Assembly: GCA_024867545.1 (NCBI GenBank)
Contig: JANFNE010000061.1
Location: 62,001-126,000 of the forward strand
DNA: 64,000 bases
From: Phytopythium helicoides
Taxonomy: Eukaryota; Oomycota; Peronosporomycetes; Pythiales; Pythiaceae
Reading direction: 5' to 3'
A program made the translations under genes and the position numbers. The notes below the pieces were generated by a model. The model saw only the letters and a program-made list of their open reading frames with translations, was not told where the DNA came from and made no database searches. This document shows, in pieces, positions 44,047 through 56,134 of this stretch; position 1 is the stretch's first letter, and the number at the start of each line of letters is the position of its first letter.

Positions 44047-45091
44047 ACGAAATAATAGCATGTCAGTGCCAATACAGAAACTTGTCTTTCCGATTATTTG
44101 TAGACATATGTCGTTAGCTCAGCTGTCACTGCTGGGCTTGATCAGCAGCAACGCAAATGCATGTTGAGCTGCACGCCTCAAACTTCGTTCACAAATCGTT
44201 GGGTAATGATGCTTCCTTCCACAACGTGCGACAAGAACGGCTAATGTACGATTTTTTTTCTAGATGGCAGAGTGGTATGGTGCTCGAAGTACACGCAATA
44301 TAATTCACGCACTCTACGCACATCTCGAATTCGCAACGGAGATCGCCCAAGCGCGCTGAACTCAAATTGTCGCCTCCAAATACAGAGAGAATCGCAAGGT
44401 TTCCTGCACGCCAGTTTTGAGACTCGTTTAAGCAGCTTTTTCTACATGTATCGATGGTATCGATTTCAACCCAAAATTTCTGCAACTCGACGAGCGATAA
44501 TCTAGTGAATCTCTAACTCACTAGCTCAAACCTATATCTTGGCGATTGCGAATATTGTTTTTTGCCTTGATGGTAGATCTCCACATCGTGTTGGTGCAAG
44601 CGTTGAGCTCTTTCACTATAAAATCTTGGTCAGAAGGACGAAAATAATCGTGACGAGAAAGCTCAATGTGACTGAAAAGCTAAATGCGTTTGGTGCCATG
44701 AAATTGTTAGGCACAGTGATATTGTGTCTCAAAGCTTTCTTCTTAGAAGAAGACATGATTTAGATATTGCTTGCAGATTCTGGTCTCAAACTAATGAATT
44801 TAACTGCGCACTTGGAGCTGGTTGTGTTCATCCAAATATCGCGTTACACGGCAAGCAAGTTTTAAGCAGCGATCGTGCTCCAAGCAGTTTTCCCTTGTGA
44901 CGTTAGTGTGTGTAAGATGTATCCTAGTAGTTTAGTGCACTCAAAATGAACCAGAGTCGGATTCTAGTTTTCAATTCGAGTAACTTTGGAAGCAGAAGGA
45001 TGAAAAGTCTGAGATTTTGGTTCTATGAAGTTATCGCTACAGGTCCAATCCCGTTGTGCTGTCATACTTACTGCATTGGTTGTATTTCTCT
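44047..45091. other. AT-rich intergenic region, no recognised gene
   Basis: This is 1,045 bp between SWEET and the 3' end of P22. The short frames have no motif and I see no repeats beyond short poly-T runs. Confidence 0.55.
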
Positions 45092-46588
45092 CTACACGAG
45101 CCCTTCTAAGAGTTTGGGCTGCAGAATGTGCACCCAGCGCTCCATCTTCTCGCACAATGCCTCCCAGTCGTCGGGCTCAACTTTGAAGGTAGGTAAATGC
45201 AGCTTGGTCTGGACCCAGCGGGTTAGCACCACCGCCGTCTTCATTTCGCCCGTCTCATGGTTCTGCATCGTGTGGCGCTTGACCTCGACGACCGCTGACA
45301 CGTCTCTCCTGATTCGCTCATCTGTCAGGTACGGATACCGCTCGTCGTGGTCGACAAAATTGCAGATCACAATTCCGTGCTCTGGCTGGTCGCCCCATCC
45401 ACTATCCACGTCGTAGTAGCACGAGAAGAAAATAGTGTTGGACTCCATCCGCAGACCACTTGGTGCCGTCGTCACTAGCCGATTTTGAGCGACGCCACTG
45501 TCAGCTGAGTCATTGTCCTCGCGGATCGTAATGCTTCCAAACTGCTCCGAGGCACTGATTTCGAGGTTGTTGAAAAAGGAGAGTACCGCGTCAAACGCGG
45601 TCTTGACACTCGTGATTTTCCGGAACGGCATGGTCGCCTTAGATATGCCCATGTAGTCCCCTCGTGACGACTCGAAAAAGTGCTCTTGCTTCATGGGCCG
45701 CCATGGATCGACGTGCGGCCATCGGCGCTGCAGAAATTGCTTCCCGCGGTTGATGGCGTGAGTCTTCATGGCGGTGAGTGCTGTCTGCCTCAGATGCTCG
45801 TCGCTCTCAAGATGGAGAAACTGGTGAAGTTCGCAGCCGCCCTCGGCCTCCTGTTTGATCACAAACACGAAGCAAAGCGTCAGTAAACGCAACAGCCGGA
45901 CGTAGACATGCATCCACTCACCCATAGTGTGTAGTTAGTCATGAGGGCATGAACGGGTGCGAATTTGGACTGCTGCTGCCGGAGCGCGCGCCTCAGCAGC
46001 CTGTTGGAGAAGATCTTTTCACGGAACTCGCGGTCCTGCTCGCTCTCGGGTTCCCCATTGGCGGTGGCCGGGAGAGAGGCCGACTTGAGCGCCTCGAGGT
46101 GTCGCCTCAGCTCCACGATCTCTTGATGCAGCGACGCGATCTCTTCCTGCCGGTGGAATCATGAATTGTTGAGAGAGTCGTCCGAGATGCCGGACGAGCC
46201 GTGGACGTGTCGAGTCCCTCACCTTGCGGATCGTGTGCGTGCCCTTGCGGTATTTCCGCTTCCGCTTCTTCTTAGGCGGCGCCGCCGCCTGCACCTGTGC
46301 GTCTCCAGCCGCATTCTGGACCCCAGAGGGCGGCGGGACGGCCAAGGTGTCGAATGGGCCGACACCAGGGATATCTCCACCGAAACGCCAAAACTGCGGC
46401 GGCGAGGGCTGCGTGGAGCTCGGAGACACGTCGTCGTCGGGATGGAGCAGCTGGTGGCCGAGATTCCGGCGCCTCACCCTCTCACTGCCGCTGTCGGTGC
46501 CGCTGGAGCCGGAGCCGCTAGACCCTGAGTCGTCCCTCGCGTTCATGACGGCCCGGAGCATCATGGCCGGGAGGCAGACCTGAGCCAT
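45092..46588 (-). CDS. P22: zipper/START-like paralog (clade D), 3 exons
   Basis: About 449 aa. Exon 1 (46588-46223, 122 codons) has a Ser/Gly/Asp-rich stretch and a Pro-rich middle, and ends KKKRKRKYRKGTHTIRK. Exon 2 (46146-45922) encodes the longest zipper, 75 codons, EEIASLHQEIVELRRHL... ending HALMTNYTLW. Exon 3 (about 45850-45092) starts EAEGGCELHQFLHL and contains NNLEISASEQFGSITIREDND, LRMESNTIFFSCYYD, CNFVDHDERYPYLTDERIRRD and AVVLTRWVQTKLHLPTFK. The zipper contains RQQQSKF, matching the RQQQLEF type of clade D. It is the last minus-strand member. Confidence 0.87.
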
Positions 46589-48112
46589 GCAGTACCGTAG
46601 GAGCTTGTCGACTCACTCGAGCTCGTCAACGCCAAGAGCGGAAATGACGTGAATGGAGAGCAGCTGGTACAGTACAGCCGAAAGCCCGAAAGCGTGAAAG
46701 CCCGAAATGCCAACGGACCAGCAGCAGGAGTACCGTGGGATGTCGACGCTCGGCGAATGGCTTGGGCTACTGACACATCAGTCGATGATGACTCTCAAAG
46801 ATGCAAAAGCCGAGAGCGGGCCGAGCAGCCATGGTACCGTACATGCACAGCCAGCCAGCCCAGCGTGCCGGTCTCCGCGTGGTGAAACGCAAGAGGCCGT
46901 CCAAACATGCGAGTCGACGGACGCTGGCATGGGCCATGCCCCACGAATGGCTGCATGCTCACTTTTGCGCCCCCGGGGGTGCAAAAACGAACCCGCGATC
47001 TTGAGGGGCCGAGCGGCGCCGCCGGCGGCGATGGGGGGCTGCCGGTGGCGAGAAGCTCTGCTAGCGGTGCTGGATTGCTCATCGGGGCCCTAACGAATCA
47101 TTGTTCAGTGGCGGCCACTGTGGTTCGCCTGGTTGACCGCGTGCATCCATCCAATCCTCGCGAGTGATGCAGCAGCCGGCGGCGGACTCGACTCGCCTTG
47201 CGACGGACCTGTTTGCTCTGCTGCATGGATAGAGACAGCCACGAGTGCGTCCTGGGAGCGTGCACGAAAGCTGCAAATCGCTGGCGGTCGGTGCGCATAA
47301 AGGGCGGGTGAGCCTTCTGGTCTCAGCTGGCTGCGGATTCCGATGGCGAGACCGTGTTAAAGCGACCCAAGCAGGCGAACGCAAGAGCCACGAAGTCGGC
47401 TCTGCTGACGTACACACGCGAGCACCAAGAGCCTCTTGGCTAGAGGACGGCCCACACGTGACCCAGACGTGGCGGCATTGTTGTGTGGTTTCCGTACGGG
47501 GCTGCTTGGTTCTTGAAGTGGGAAGAAAAGGACCAGCGCTTCCTGGCGCGTCTCAACATCCTCCGCCTCGCGTCGTGACCCACCGCCGGTCATCCGCCAC
47601 GCACTGACACCGTGCGTGTGTATACCGTACCGAGTCCTTCACGGCGGTTCCTCCTCGCTTGTCGTGCGTGGCGTGGCCAAAAGTTCACGTTGGACGCGCA
47701 AGCAACTTCACGTGCGAAAAAAGCCGAAAGTGGCACTCGCCTCGCGGACTCGTCGTGCGGCTAGGAGTCCGACCGGACGGCTGCGCCAGGTTCAATGTCC
47801 AGGTAAACACTTTTCGCCGCCCCATGCCCGAGGAAAAAGCATGCGGTGGACGAGGAACACGCTGGCTGCTTTTCTCGCCAGTCTGGCCGCTTTTGGGCGG
47901 GGGTACTATTTATTCCGAGCCTAAACATTGTGTGTGGACGACTCCGGTCGGTCTCCGCTTGACGTCTAGGCGTCTTGGAACGCACCGGCAGCGCAAGGTG
48001 AGCAAGCGAGTACCGTGGATTCCCACGCGTTGATGGGCTCCTTATGCTCTATGCTCGGCACGCAATCGCCTGCTTCATCAGGATTACACCTGCCCACCAG
48101 CCGGCCGTTTGA
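46589..48112. other. GC-rich gene-poor region between blocks II and III
   Basis: This is 1.5 kb separating minus-strand P22 from plus-strand P23. Many short frames occur on both strands because stops are rare in the GC-rich sequence, but none carries a family motif. A small repetitive stretch of GAAAGCCCG units is present at about 46678-46706. Confidence 0.6.
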
Positions 48113-49122
48113 TTGATGGACAGGAGGAGACCGTTCGCTTTTCGACTGGAGATGAAGGGAGGCTCAACCAGCTCGAGCGGGGGAGCCGAGAAGCGGCAGG
48201 CGATGGCGAAGACCTCGAAGTCGCTGCTCGTTCGGGAGCGAGAGACCGAGACCTTCAGGGAAAGCGTGCAGACGCGGCAGTTCTCGCTCAGCCAGCTCCA
48301 CTCGGCGCTCGCAGGCTACATGGTGCGGTTTTCGCACGCGTCTGCTTTCAATCGCAAGCTGGAGCTGACAGCAGCTGGTCGGGGCAGAGCGTGCGGGAGT
48401 TGGTTCCGTACCGAGTTCGCATTTGTCTTAGGGCAGACCCGTATCAACGGAGGGACAGGCTAGCAAGGCTCAAGGACCGCAACATGCACGCCTCGCAGCT
48501 CTACCTGAAGAAGAGAACGCGGTGTCTTGACCCGAGTCGGGTGTTTGCTGAGACGACGTGGTTTAGAGCTCCTACTTCACGCTGCGCTTCGACATAGTCT
48601 CGTTTGAGGGCATCATCAGCGTCAAGAAGGTTCTCGACGCGCTGACGTTCTACTATACCAACTTGGAAATCCGCGTGCCCGACGTTCTCGGCGATGTGAC
48701 TGTACGGGAAGATAATGGTATCGGCAACACCAGCACCCTGCAAGGTCGCGTCGTGTCGTACTTGCTGAATGGGACTTCGACCATCATGAGATGGGGAGCG
48801 GTGGAAGTGGTCGCTCGTTCGGGATCATCGCCAGCGAATTCGTTGACGAATACGATCTGTACCCTTACGTTACTTCCAAGCGCATCCGACAATACGCAAC
48901 CTCCGTGCAACTGCGTACTTGAGCGACCCAGAATGACGACGCGGGTGACTCGGTTGAAGAGGACGTCGTGGTCCTGACGCGTTCTTGCTTTTTAAAACTG
49001 CACAAAACCAGTCCCGGGCTGTCTCCGGCGCGGAGTGGGGATTGCAAGATAACATCGACAAATGGGGAGACATCATGCTGGACACGGTGCGAGAGCTGGT
49101 TGGACATGGAGCAGCGTCGTGA
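48113..49122 (+). pseudogene. P23: degenerate zipper/START-like paralog
   Basis: The end of the zipper is recognisable (SLSQLHSALAGYMV, followed by a GTGCGG donor), as is a domain start RVRICLRADPYQRRDRLARL and KKRTRCLDPSRVF. The frame then breaks near 48560-48600. In the next frame FDIVSFEGIISVKKVLDAL and NLEIRVPDVLGDVTVRED follow. It breaks again before ASEFVDEYDLYPYVTSKRIRQ, and again between VVVLTRSCFLKLHKT and the last helix DKWGDIMLDTVRELV. At least three frameshifts plus loss of the basic motif show that it is no longer functional. Intact pieces place it near clades A and B. Confidence 0.85.
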
Positions 49123-49254
49123 AAATCGCTGATTGACACAGCAGCGTCGCCACGCCGAGCTAACGAGCAGCATCTTCAAGTTGAAGAACTACGGCGAAAT
49201 CACCTCGCAAGGTGGCATCAACAGTTGCCGCACGTTGATCGCATCGGCTTGGCC

Positions 49255-49270
49255 CGTCATTTAACAACCC
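49255..49270 (+). promoter_or_regulatory. Initiator-like element of P24
   Basis: CGTCATTTAACAACCC has the CATT...CAA pattern of the oomycete Inr. It ends only 3 bp before the ATG at 49274, so either the 5' UTR is extremely short or an in-frame ATG further on (for example MKGSGEQRRG) is used. Confidence 0.35.
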
Positions 49271-49273
49271 AAG

Positions 49274-50545
49274 ATGCAGCGATCAAACGAGCGTCTCGGT
49301 GTTGCATCATGCGTAATCGGGCCATCGATCTCGCAAGTGTTTATGAAGGGCAGTGGTGAGCAGCGTCGCGGTAGCTCAGCGACGAAGCGACCGCCAACAC
49401 ACGTGGTCCGCAAGGTTCGCCGCCTTTTCTTGCTTGAACGCAGTGTTCGTAGCTGACAGAAAACACGCTTACAACTCAGCTGGAGAAGGAGCGCCTCCTT
49501 CGCAAGGTGAATCAGCTGCAAGGACGACTCGAACAGCTGCGGGATGCCAAGAAGCAGCGAGTTTCTGAGACCCAACTGAACCAACATCGAGTGTTACAGA
49601 AGCAGCTCGAAGCTATGCTGCTACATGATGCTGCTCGTCTTCAACAACTCTCTCTTGCCCATGTTCAGTCTGCCGTCTCGAGCTATGTGGTATGTGCAGG
49701 ACGCTGCTGGAACGAATGCGTGTTTTGTCCATCAACTAATCGATTAAGTCTGTGCTCAGAGTGCGCAAGACACTGTTCCTCACGAGTTCAAGATCTGCCT
49801 CAGCACAGATCCGAGCCATCGACGCGAAACTCTCGTCTCTCTCAAGCGCCGCAAAATGTTCGCTGCGATGGCTTACATCACTGCTCGTGCACGCTTCCTG
49901 GACGCATTCCGTCCGTCCAATGAGTCGACAAGGTTTGTGCTCGACAGTGGGGACTACTGCCTCATGCACACCGACATCACGCCCTTCGACGCCGCCCGTG
50001 TGAGTGTCCGACAAGTATTCGATGCGGTGTGGAGTTTCTTTGCCAGCGTTGAGATGCGTGTCACCGACCTGCTCGGCGACGTTACGACTCGAGACGAAAC
50101 CAACTACGAGCTGGAAGGTGTCCAGCAGAGCCGCTACGTGTCGTATCTCTCCTGCGGTATCCCTCTTGAGGCGAACTCAGTCGTCAGCTGGGACTTTACG
50201 GAGCAGAGCGATGAGTTTGCGAAGGGTGGGCCGCTCGGAGTATTCACCGAAGACTTCGTCGACCATGACGAACTTTACCCATACCACCCGACCGAGTGTG
50301 TTCGTCAGGACGTGACAGCGGTGCTCACTGTCCGCGAGGCGACAAGGACGCGAATCGACCCTGAAACTCAAACTGAAATCGAGGAAAAGGTCGTAGTGCT
50401 CACTCGCGCCTGCCTTATCAAGCTGCGCCATTCCGAGCACTCGCTACCGCCGCTCACACAGCACGCCCTTCTCACCCAACTTGGCTCGTGGGGTGACGTC
50501 ATGATGTCTGCCGTGCTCGAGCAGGTCTACGGGAGTGGCGTCTGA
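49274..50545 (+). CDS. P24: zipper/START-like paralog (clade A), 3 exons
   Basis: About 378 aa. Exon 1 (49274-49414) ends TKRPPTHVVRK; the donor is GTTCGC. Exon 2 (49480-49689) encodes LEKERLLRKVNQLQGRL... ending LAHVQSAVSSYV. Exon 3 (49760-50545) begins SAQDTVPHEFKICLS and contains ITARARFLDAFRPSNE, VEMRVTDLLGDVTTRDE, GGPLGVFTEDFVDHDELYPYHP and VVVLTRACLIKLRHSEHS. LEK replaces the EEK that normally follows intron 1. It is the first intact gene of block III. Confidence 0.88.
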
Positions 50546-50851
50546 ATGTATCGTAGTGGTGATAATCGATGGAGGCTTGTTCACAAGGGAATACGATTAA
50601 TTAAGAGGTTTGCGAATTTGTAAAGGTCTCGGTGGCGTGGTCGATCTTGAGGGCGGACTTGGTTGTGCACGAAAACTTGTCGTTGTCTCACCTCCCTGTC
50701 TGAAACATACGCATCACAAAAGCAACTGATCCGGATTCTGCACGGTGATTGCATCACCAGGTGGTGGTCCTTCCCATGATGCATGTAATCCCCTCACCAC
50801 GTCACTGTCTCCCTAACAGAGCCATCCACCATCCTCACTCCGAAATCTGCC
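50546..50851. other. Intergenic region P24-P25, no recognised gene
   Basis: 306 bp. The only notable feature is a stretch CCTCACTCCGAAATC at about 50835 that loosely resembles an initiator for P25. Confidence 0.4.
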
Positions 50852-52122
50852 ATGCAGTGTGTACTCCCGAACTCAGTGCGTATGAACGGCTGCGAGGACG
50901 TGGATATGGACAACGGAAGCACTCCGTCGGTCGTTGGCGTCACGTCATGTGTGCGCAAGCCCACGTATATCATGCGCAAGGTGAGGGCGCGATGGTCTAG
51001 TCGTTGTCGATGCAGAGTCTCGCCACTAACAAAACGGGATGTGTTGGCTCAGGAAGAGAAGGAGAGCCTGCTGAAGGAGCTGGACGAGCTTCAGGCAAAA
51101 CTCAAGGCGATGGAAGAAGCAGAGAAGCAAAGGATTCACGAAGAGCTCCGGCTGCAGCTTCAGACGTCGCTGCTGCGCAGCGCGGTGCAGCAGCAACAGC
51201 TCTCACTCGTCAGCGCGCAATCCGCAGTCTCGGCCTACGTGGTGCGAAGTTGTTTGAAAGTACTCTCTCAGTAGCCTGAAGCTGATCAAATTCCCCACGA
51301 ATCCTCCAGACCACTCAAGAATCGCTCCCGTACGAAGCTACGCTCCGTCTCGGCAGCGACTTCAACCAGCGAAGAGATACTCTAGTTGCAGCAAAGCGAA
51401 AGGTTCTCTTGGGGTGGCTGGCATACTCCACCACACGCACGCGGTTCTTGGATCCATTCCGCCCATTCTCGGAGAGAACGTGCTTCCTGCTCGACTCTGG
51501 TGACTACTGCGCTCTTCAGCTGGAGTCGACGCCTCTATTCACGCCGAATCAAACTGTTGAGCAAGTGTTCGACAAGATCCTCGACAACCACGAGAGTATC
51601 GACATGCGAATCACCGATACCTTCGACGACATTACGACGTGCGATGAGATTGACTACGGAGTTGACGGAATTCGCCAATGCCGCTTTTCTTCGCGCCTGA
51701 CCTGTGGTGTCGACATCGAGATGAATGTCGCCAATTTCCACCAGTACTTCGACAAGGTCGATGAAGAACATGGGGGAGGACCCGTTGGAGTTTTCACTGC
51801 AGACTTTGTCGACCACGACGAGCTATACCCATATCAATCAGCGGAGCGCATTCGTCACGATATCAGTGGTGTGCTTGTTGTCCAAAAGCACACAAGGAAG
51901 CGGTACAACCCGGCCACCAGAAGCGAAGAGAAGGAGAGCGCGATTGTGATAACGCAGATCTGTCTGTTCAAGTTCCGTCGCACCGAGATGCCTCTGGCAC
52001 CGATTGTGGAGCATCAACTCCGTGACCGCCTTGGGAGGTGGGGAAGTCTCATGATCTCTGCAGTGCTTGAGGAAGCCTATGGATTCCTTAGTTGCGGCAG
52101 TTCCAGCCCGATCTCAGTATAG
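50852..52122 (+). CDS. P25: zipper/START-like paralog (clade A), 3 exons
   Basis: About 376 aa (or from 50882, MNGCEDVDMDNG). Exon 1 (50852-50980) ends RKPTYIMRK, with donor GTGAGG. Exon 2 (51053-51241) encodes EEKESLLKELDELQAKL... ending QQQQLSLVSAQSAVSAYV. Exon 3 (51310-52122) starts TTQESLPYEATLRLG and contains YSTTRTRFLDPFRPFSE, SIDMRITDTFDDITTCDE, GGGPVGVFTADFVDHDELYPYQ and AIVITQICLFKFRRTEMP. It is typical of clade A, with the closest similarity to P26, P3 and P4. Confidence 0.89.
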
Positions 52123-52420
52123 TTCTATGCATCAATTAGCAAGTGCCTTCATCGATCGTCATGTGTGCTGTAGTACAATAACATTCGTTCCAAAGGAAGC
52201 CTCGACGAAGGCCTGCAAGAAGTTCAGGACGAATGCTCGCGAACACTCCCAGAGCCCGGATTCCAACAGATCTCACTCGCACGCAAGCACGGTGCGTGAA
52301 GCAAGGTGTCCCTCGAGTGATGGTTCGCGAGCAAATCCTCATCTGTCTTCCACCTAATCACACGTAATCACGTCCTCGAGAAAGAGCAGCACCACCACCA
52401 CGCGCATTCAGAAAGTGGAG

Positions 52421-53663
52421 ATGGAGCACCACAGCCCGAAGGACATGGCGGACTTCCTGGGCGACGACTTTGAGATGGAATACCTCGGCTCTGACGGTGG
52501 CCCGATCATCTTTGAAAAGCCTGTTGTGCGCAAGCCCACATATGTCGCCCGCAAGGTGCGGCTCTGGCGTTTGCCGCCGGGCTATGATGGGAGCGCTAAC
52601 TGCTCTTGGACGCCATAGGAGGAGAAGGAGAGTCTGCTCAAGGAGGTCGATCAACTTCAGATCAAGATCAAGGAGCTAGAAGAGGCAGAGCGACAGAGAT
52701 TGAAAGTCGAGCTCCAGCAGCAGCTCCAGAGGTATCAACAGCGCCGTGCCTTGCAACAGCAACAGCACTCACTCGTCGACGTTCAGTCTTCTGTCACGGC
52801 CTATGTGGTACGTTTCGAGCAGCGACCCTGCAAGTCGAAGATACAAATGCTAATACCTAATCATCTAGAGTACGCAGGACTCACTCCCATACGAAGCCTC
52901 GATCGTTCTCAGTCGTGATTATAATCAGCGACGAGACGCTCTTCTTGCGATCAAGCAAAAGGCCCTCGAAGCTTGGCTGGCGTACTCCACATCTCGTACT
53001 CGGTACTTGGATCCTTTTCGCCAAATATCCGAGACATCGCGGTTTTCTCTCGACTCGGGCGACTACTGCGCGCTCATACTGGACCAGACACCTTTGCTCG
53101 ATACGCGGCTTACTGTTCGACAGGTCTTTGACACGATCATTGCCAGCCACTCAAGCATCGATATTCGTATCACCGACGCGTTCAATGACATTACGACCAG
53201 CGACGAGATTCTCTACGGTGTGGATGGTGTTCGACAAATTCGCTTGTCATCACGCTTGGCATGTGGTGTCGACGTTGAGATGAACAACATCAATTTTTAC
53301 CAGTATTTCGAGGATGTGGGGGACGAGTACGGAGGTGGACCAGTTGGAGTTCTCAGCGTCGACTTTGTTGATCTCGATGAGATGTATCCATATCAAAAGA
53401 GTGAGCGTGTGCGCATCGACGCTAGTGGTGCGCTAGTCATTCGGGAGCACAGAAGAATGCAACGCAACTCGCGCACTGGAGTGGAAGAAGAAGAAAGAGT
53501 GATTGTGGCCACGCAGACTTGTCTGTACAAGATTCATCGTCCAGAGATGGTATTGCCGCGAAGTGTTACGAGCCGGCTCCGCGAGCAGCTCGGGCAATGG
53601 GGAAACGTTGTGATATCTGCCGTGCTCGACCAAATTCACGGTCAATATGGTAACAGACTGTAG
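52421..53663 (+). CDS. P26: zipper/START-like paralog (clade A), 3 exons
   Basis: About 372 aa. Exon 1 (52421-52555) is acidic and ends RKPTYVARK. Exon 2 (52619-52807) encodes EEKESLLKEVDQLQIKI, then a Gln-rich stretch (LQQQLQRYQQRRALQQQQ), ending VDVQSSVTAYV. Exon 3 (52869-53663) begins STQDSLPYEASIVLS and contains YSTSRTRYLDPFRQISE, SIDIRITDAFNDITTSDE, GGGPVGVLSVDFVDLDEMYPYQ and VIVATQTCLYKIHRPEMV. A CATTCAGAAAG motif lies 16-6 bp before the ATG. Confidence 0.89.
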
Positions 53664-54223
53664 GCACGCTGTTCTCATCTGCCTTTCGACTGTAGTTGTG
53701 CATTATGTAGATTCGGACATCCATGCACCAGAGTTATGAATCTCACTGCTGCTTTCTCGCCATGATTCAGTTACTGGCCGAATAGTGAGTGCGTTTTTAC
53801 GTAGTTGCGTCAAACCAGGATCAGTAGGCATCGTTCGCTATGGCTTTCACCACGACACTACTGTAGTATCGAGTTCGAAGACGAATACTATGGCGTTCGA
53901 GTGCCTTCATGCGCAAAGCTCTCAAGGAAGATGGTATTGCCGGATATTTGCCCACTTGCAAACTTGCTCTCTCCACCAATGTGGATGAACGTGCACGCAA
54001 ACGCAAGGGGTTGATGCTCCGTTGTGTGTATGAACATAAAATCGCGAGGCTCACATATGACAAGCTTGCGTGGACAGATGAGCGCATCACTGTCGCTCAC
54101 GGACAAATCAAATCTTCGTCTGGCTTCCAACTTGTCAGTGATCACTGCCCGCTGTGTAATCACGCCATTGTTTTACAGACTGTACCGCATCACAAATCCT
54201 CCCACCAGTTCCTCTCGGAGAAC
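53664..54223. other. Intergenic region P26-P27, no recognised gene
   Basis: 560 bp. A frame in phase with P27 extends upstream to 53909 without family similarity and is probably 5' UTR or spacer. Confidence 0.5.
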
Positions 54224-55480
54224 ATGGAGTTCGCAGCCTTATTGAGCTACGAAACGCGAGATAATGATGTGGAGATGATAGCTGGCGAGTCACCGAGCTT
54301 TATCTCCGGGACTACGGACAGCGGAGAGTCGTCACCGACACCACCTCCCGCCAAGCCGCGCAAGCACTCGTACATCATCCGCAAGGTGCGGGACCTTGAG
54401 AAGCACGACACGGAATTGATAACTAGATGACATGGGTGTGATGCGAATGACAGGAGAAAAGGGAGAACCTTATGAGGGAGGTCGAGGAGCTACAGAACGA
54501 GCTCCAGGAGCTGAAGAAGGAGGAAACGGACTTGCTGCGGGAGGAGCTTGAAGTGTCGCTGCTACGAGACGCCGTGAGGATGCAACAGCTCTCGCTCGTG
54601 AACGTGCAGTCTGCCGTGTCCGGCTATGTGGTACGACCCGCTGACAGCTTTTCTATTTAGATGTGATGATATCTTTGCTGATGGATCGGTGGCGCAGAGC
54701 ACGCAAGAAACCATTCCACACGAAGTGACTATCTGCCTCGGGAAGGACCTCGCGCTGCGACGCGAAGCGCTCATAGTTGCCAAACACAAGAAAATTCAGT
54801 CATCTCTGGCCTACATCGCCGAGCGCACGCGCTTTTTGGACCCTTTTCGCCCGTTCTCGGAGACTTCGAGATTCTTGCTGGATGGAGGAGACTACTGTGT
54901 CCTTCGTGACGATCGAACGCCATTTGACGCTTCTCGGGTCAGTGTTCGGCAGCTTTGCGATGCTATTTCTGCATACTTCTCGAACGTGGAAATGTGCGTC
55001 ACGGACGTGTTGGGAGATATTACAACTCGTGATGAAATCAACTATGGCGTCGACGGAATCCAGCAGAGTCGGTTTGAGTCGTCAATGACATGTGGTCTTC
55101 CGTTCGAGGTGAACACGGTCATATTCCACGAATTTGCTGAACGAAGCGACGAGCACGGTGGTGGTGGTCCCATTGGCATATTTACTATGGATTTTGTCGA
55201 TGTGGACGAGTTACATCCGTATCGACCACATCAATGTGTTCGCCATGACGTTACAGCCGTGCTCACCGTTCGTATGCATACGCGAAAAAGATTTAACTCT
55301 GCAACTAGGCGTGAAGAAGACGAGAGCGCTATAGTCTGGACCCGGTCGTTCTTCACAAAGCAGCATCGAACTAATTTTTTGCTATCGTCTTTGGCAGAGC
55401 ACATCCTTCGTGACCAGCTTGGAAAGTGGGGAGACGTGATGATGTCTTGCGTTCTGGAACAAATCTATGCCCACCAATAA
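54224..55480 (+). CDS. P27: zipper/START-like paralog (clade A), 3 exons
   Basis: About 373 aa. Exon 1 (54224-54385) contains NDVEMIAGESPS and ends KPRKHSYIIRK. Exon 2 (54454-54630) encodes EKRENLMREVEELQNEL... ending QQLSLVNVQSAVSGYV. Exon 3 (54698-55480) starts STQETIPHEVTICLG and contains IAERTRFLDPFRPFSE, VEMCVTDVLGDITTRDE, GGGGPIGIFTMDFVDVDELHPYRPHQCVRHD and AIVWTRSFFTKQHRT. Together with P28, P31 and the broken P30 it forms the 'TIPHEVTICL' subgroup. The VWTRSFF strand replaces VMRRAA of the other clades. Confidence 0.89.
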
Positions 55481-56134
55481 GTTTCATTTATAAAGTCTTT
55501 GCAAACCAGAAATCGCTAGAACAATCGCTGTTGGTCCTCCGCTTGTGCTTGCTTGACTTAATGATCTCAAGTAAGCCAACTCAATTGAAAAAGACAACTT
55601 GTTGCGTTTTGGCATGGCTTGTCGTGAATCGATATACAGCAGCGCACAATACTTCTCTGAGAATAGCCTCATAGAATTCGTTACTTTTGATTTACTGTCC
55701 CTAGAAAAAAATACTATCAGTGCAAGGTGCACCTTGAATTTGAATGCCTTGATATGCCAAGTCGGCTCGGAAGAGTTTTCTCGCTTGTTCCTACTGTGAC
55801 TAAACCTTAAGCGGTCGATGGCAACGCTTGCAGTCACCTTCGACATAAAATGAATGAGCCTTCAACGACCTAGCATTCTCAACCAATAAAGCCTCTGAGT
55901 GGGAATTGCCTCATTCGCAATACTGTCCTCAACTGTCAGTTCACGCAATGAGGGTAGTGATCAGTGTCCGATTTCTGCAAAGCGTAGAATTGATACAATC
56001 ATTCCTTGTTTGCGCGAGGGACGCGTCCAGAATATCTACCACAACACAATTCCTTATCGTGGAGTTCGTCTCAGTTCGAAACCATTCAGAGAGCACGGCC
56101 TTCCTGAAGAGAGATTCGCGGTGACGACGGAGAG
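55481..56134. other. Intergenic region P27-P28
   Basis: 654 bp. A minus-strand frame of 120 codons (55846-55484) has no recognisable domain and I do not call it a gene. A CATTCAGAGA motif at 56083-56092 precedes P28. Confidence 0.5.

Noticed and set aside
46589..48112. Several 70-130-codon frames on both strands
   Set aside because: The region is GC-rich, so stops are rare. The frames overlap each other and show no motif, start context or splice logic.
55484..55846. 120-codon minus-strand frame between P27 and P28
   Set aside because: No recognisable domain, basic low-information composition, and no related copy in the other spacers.
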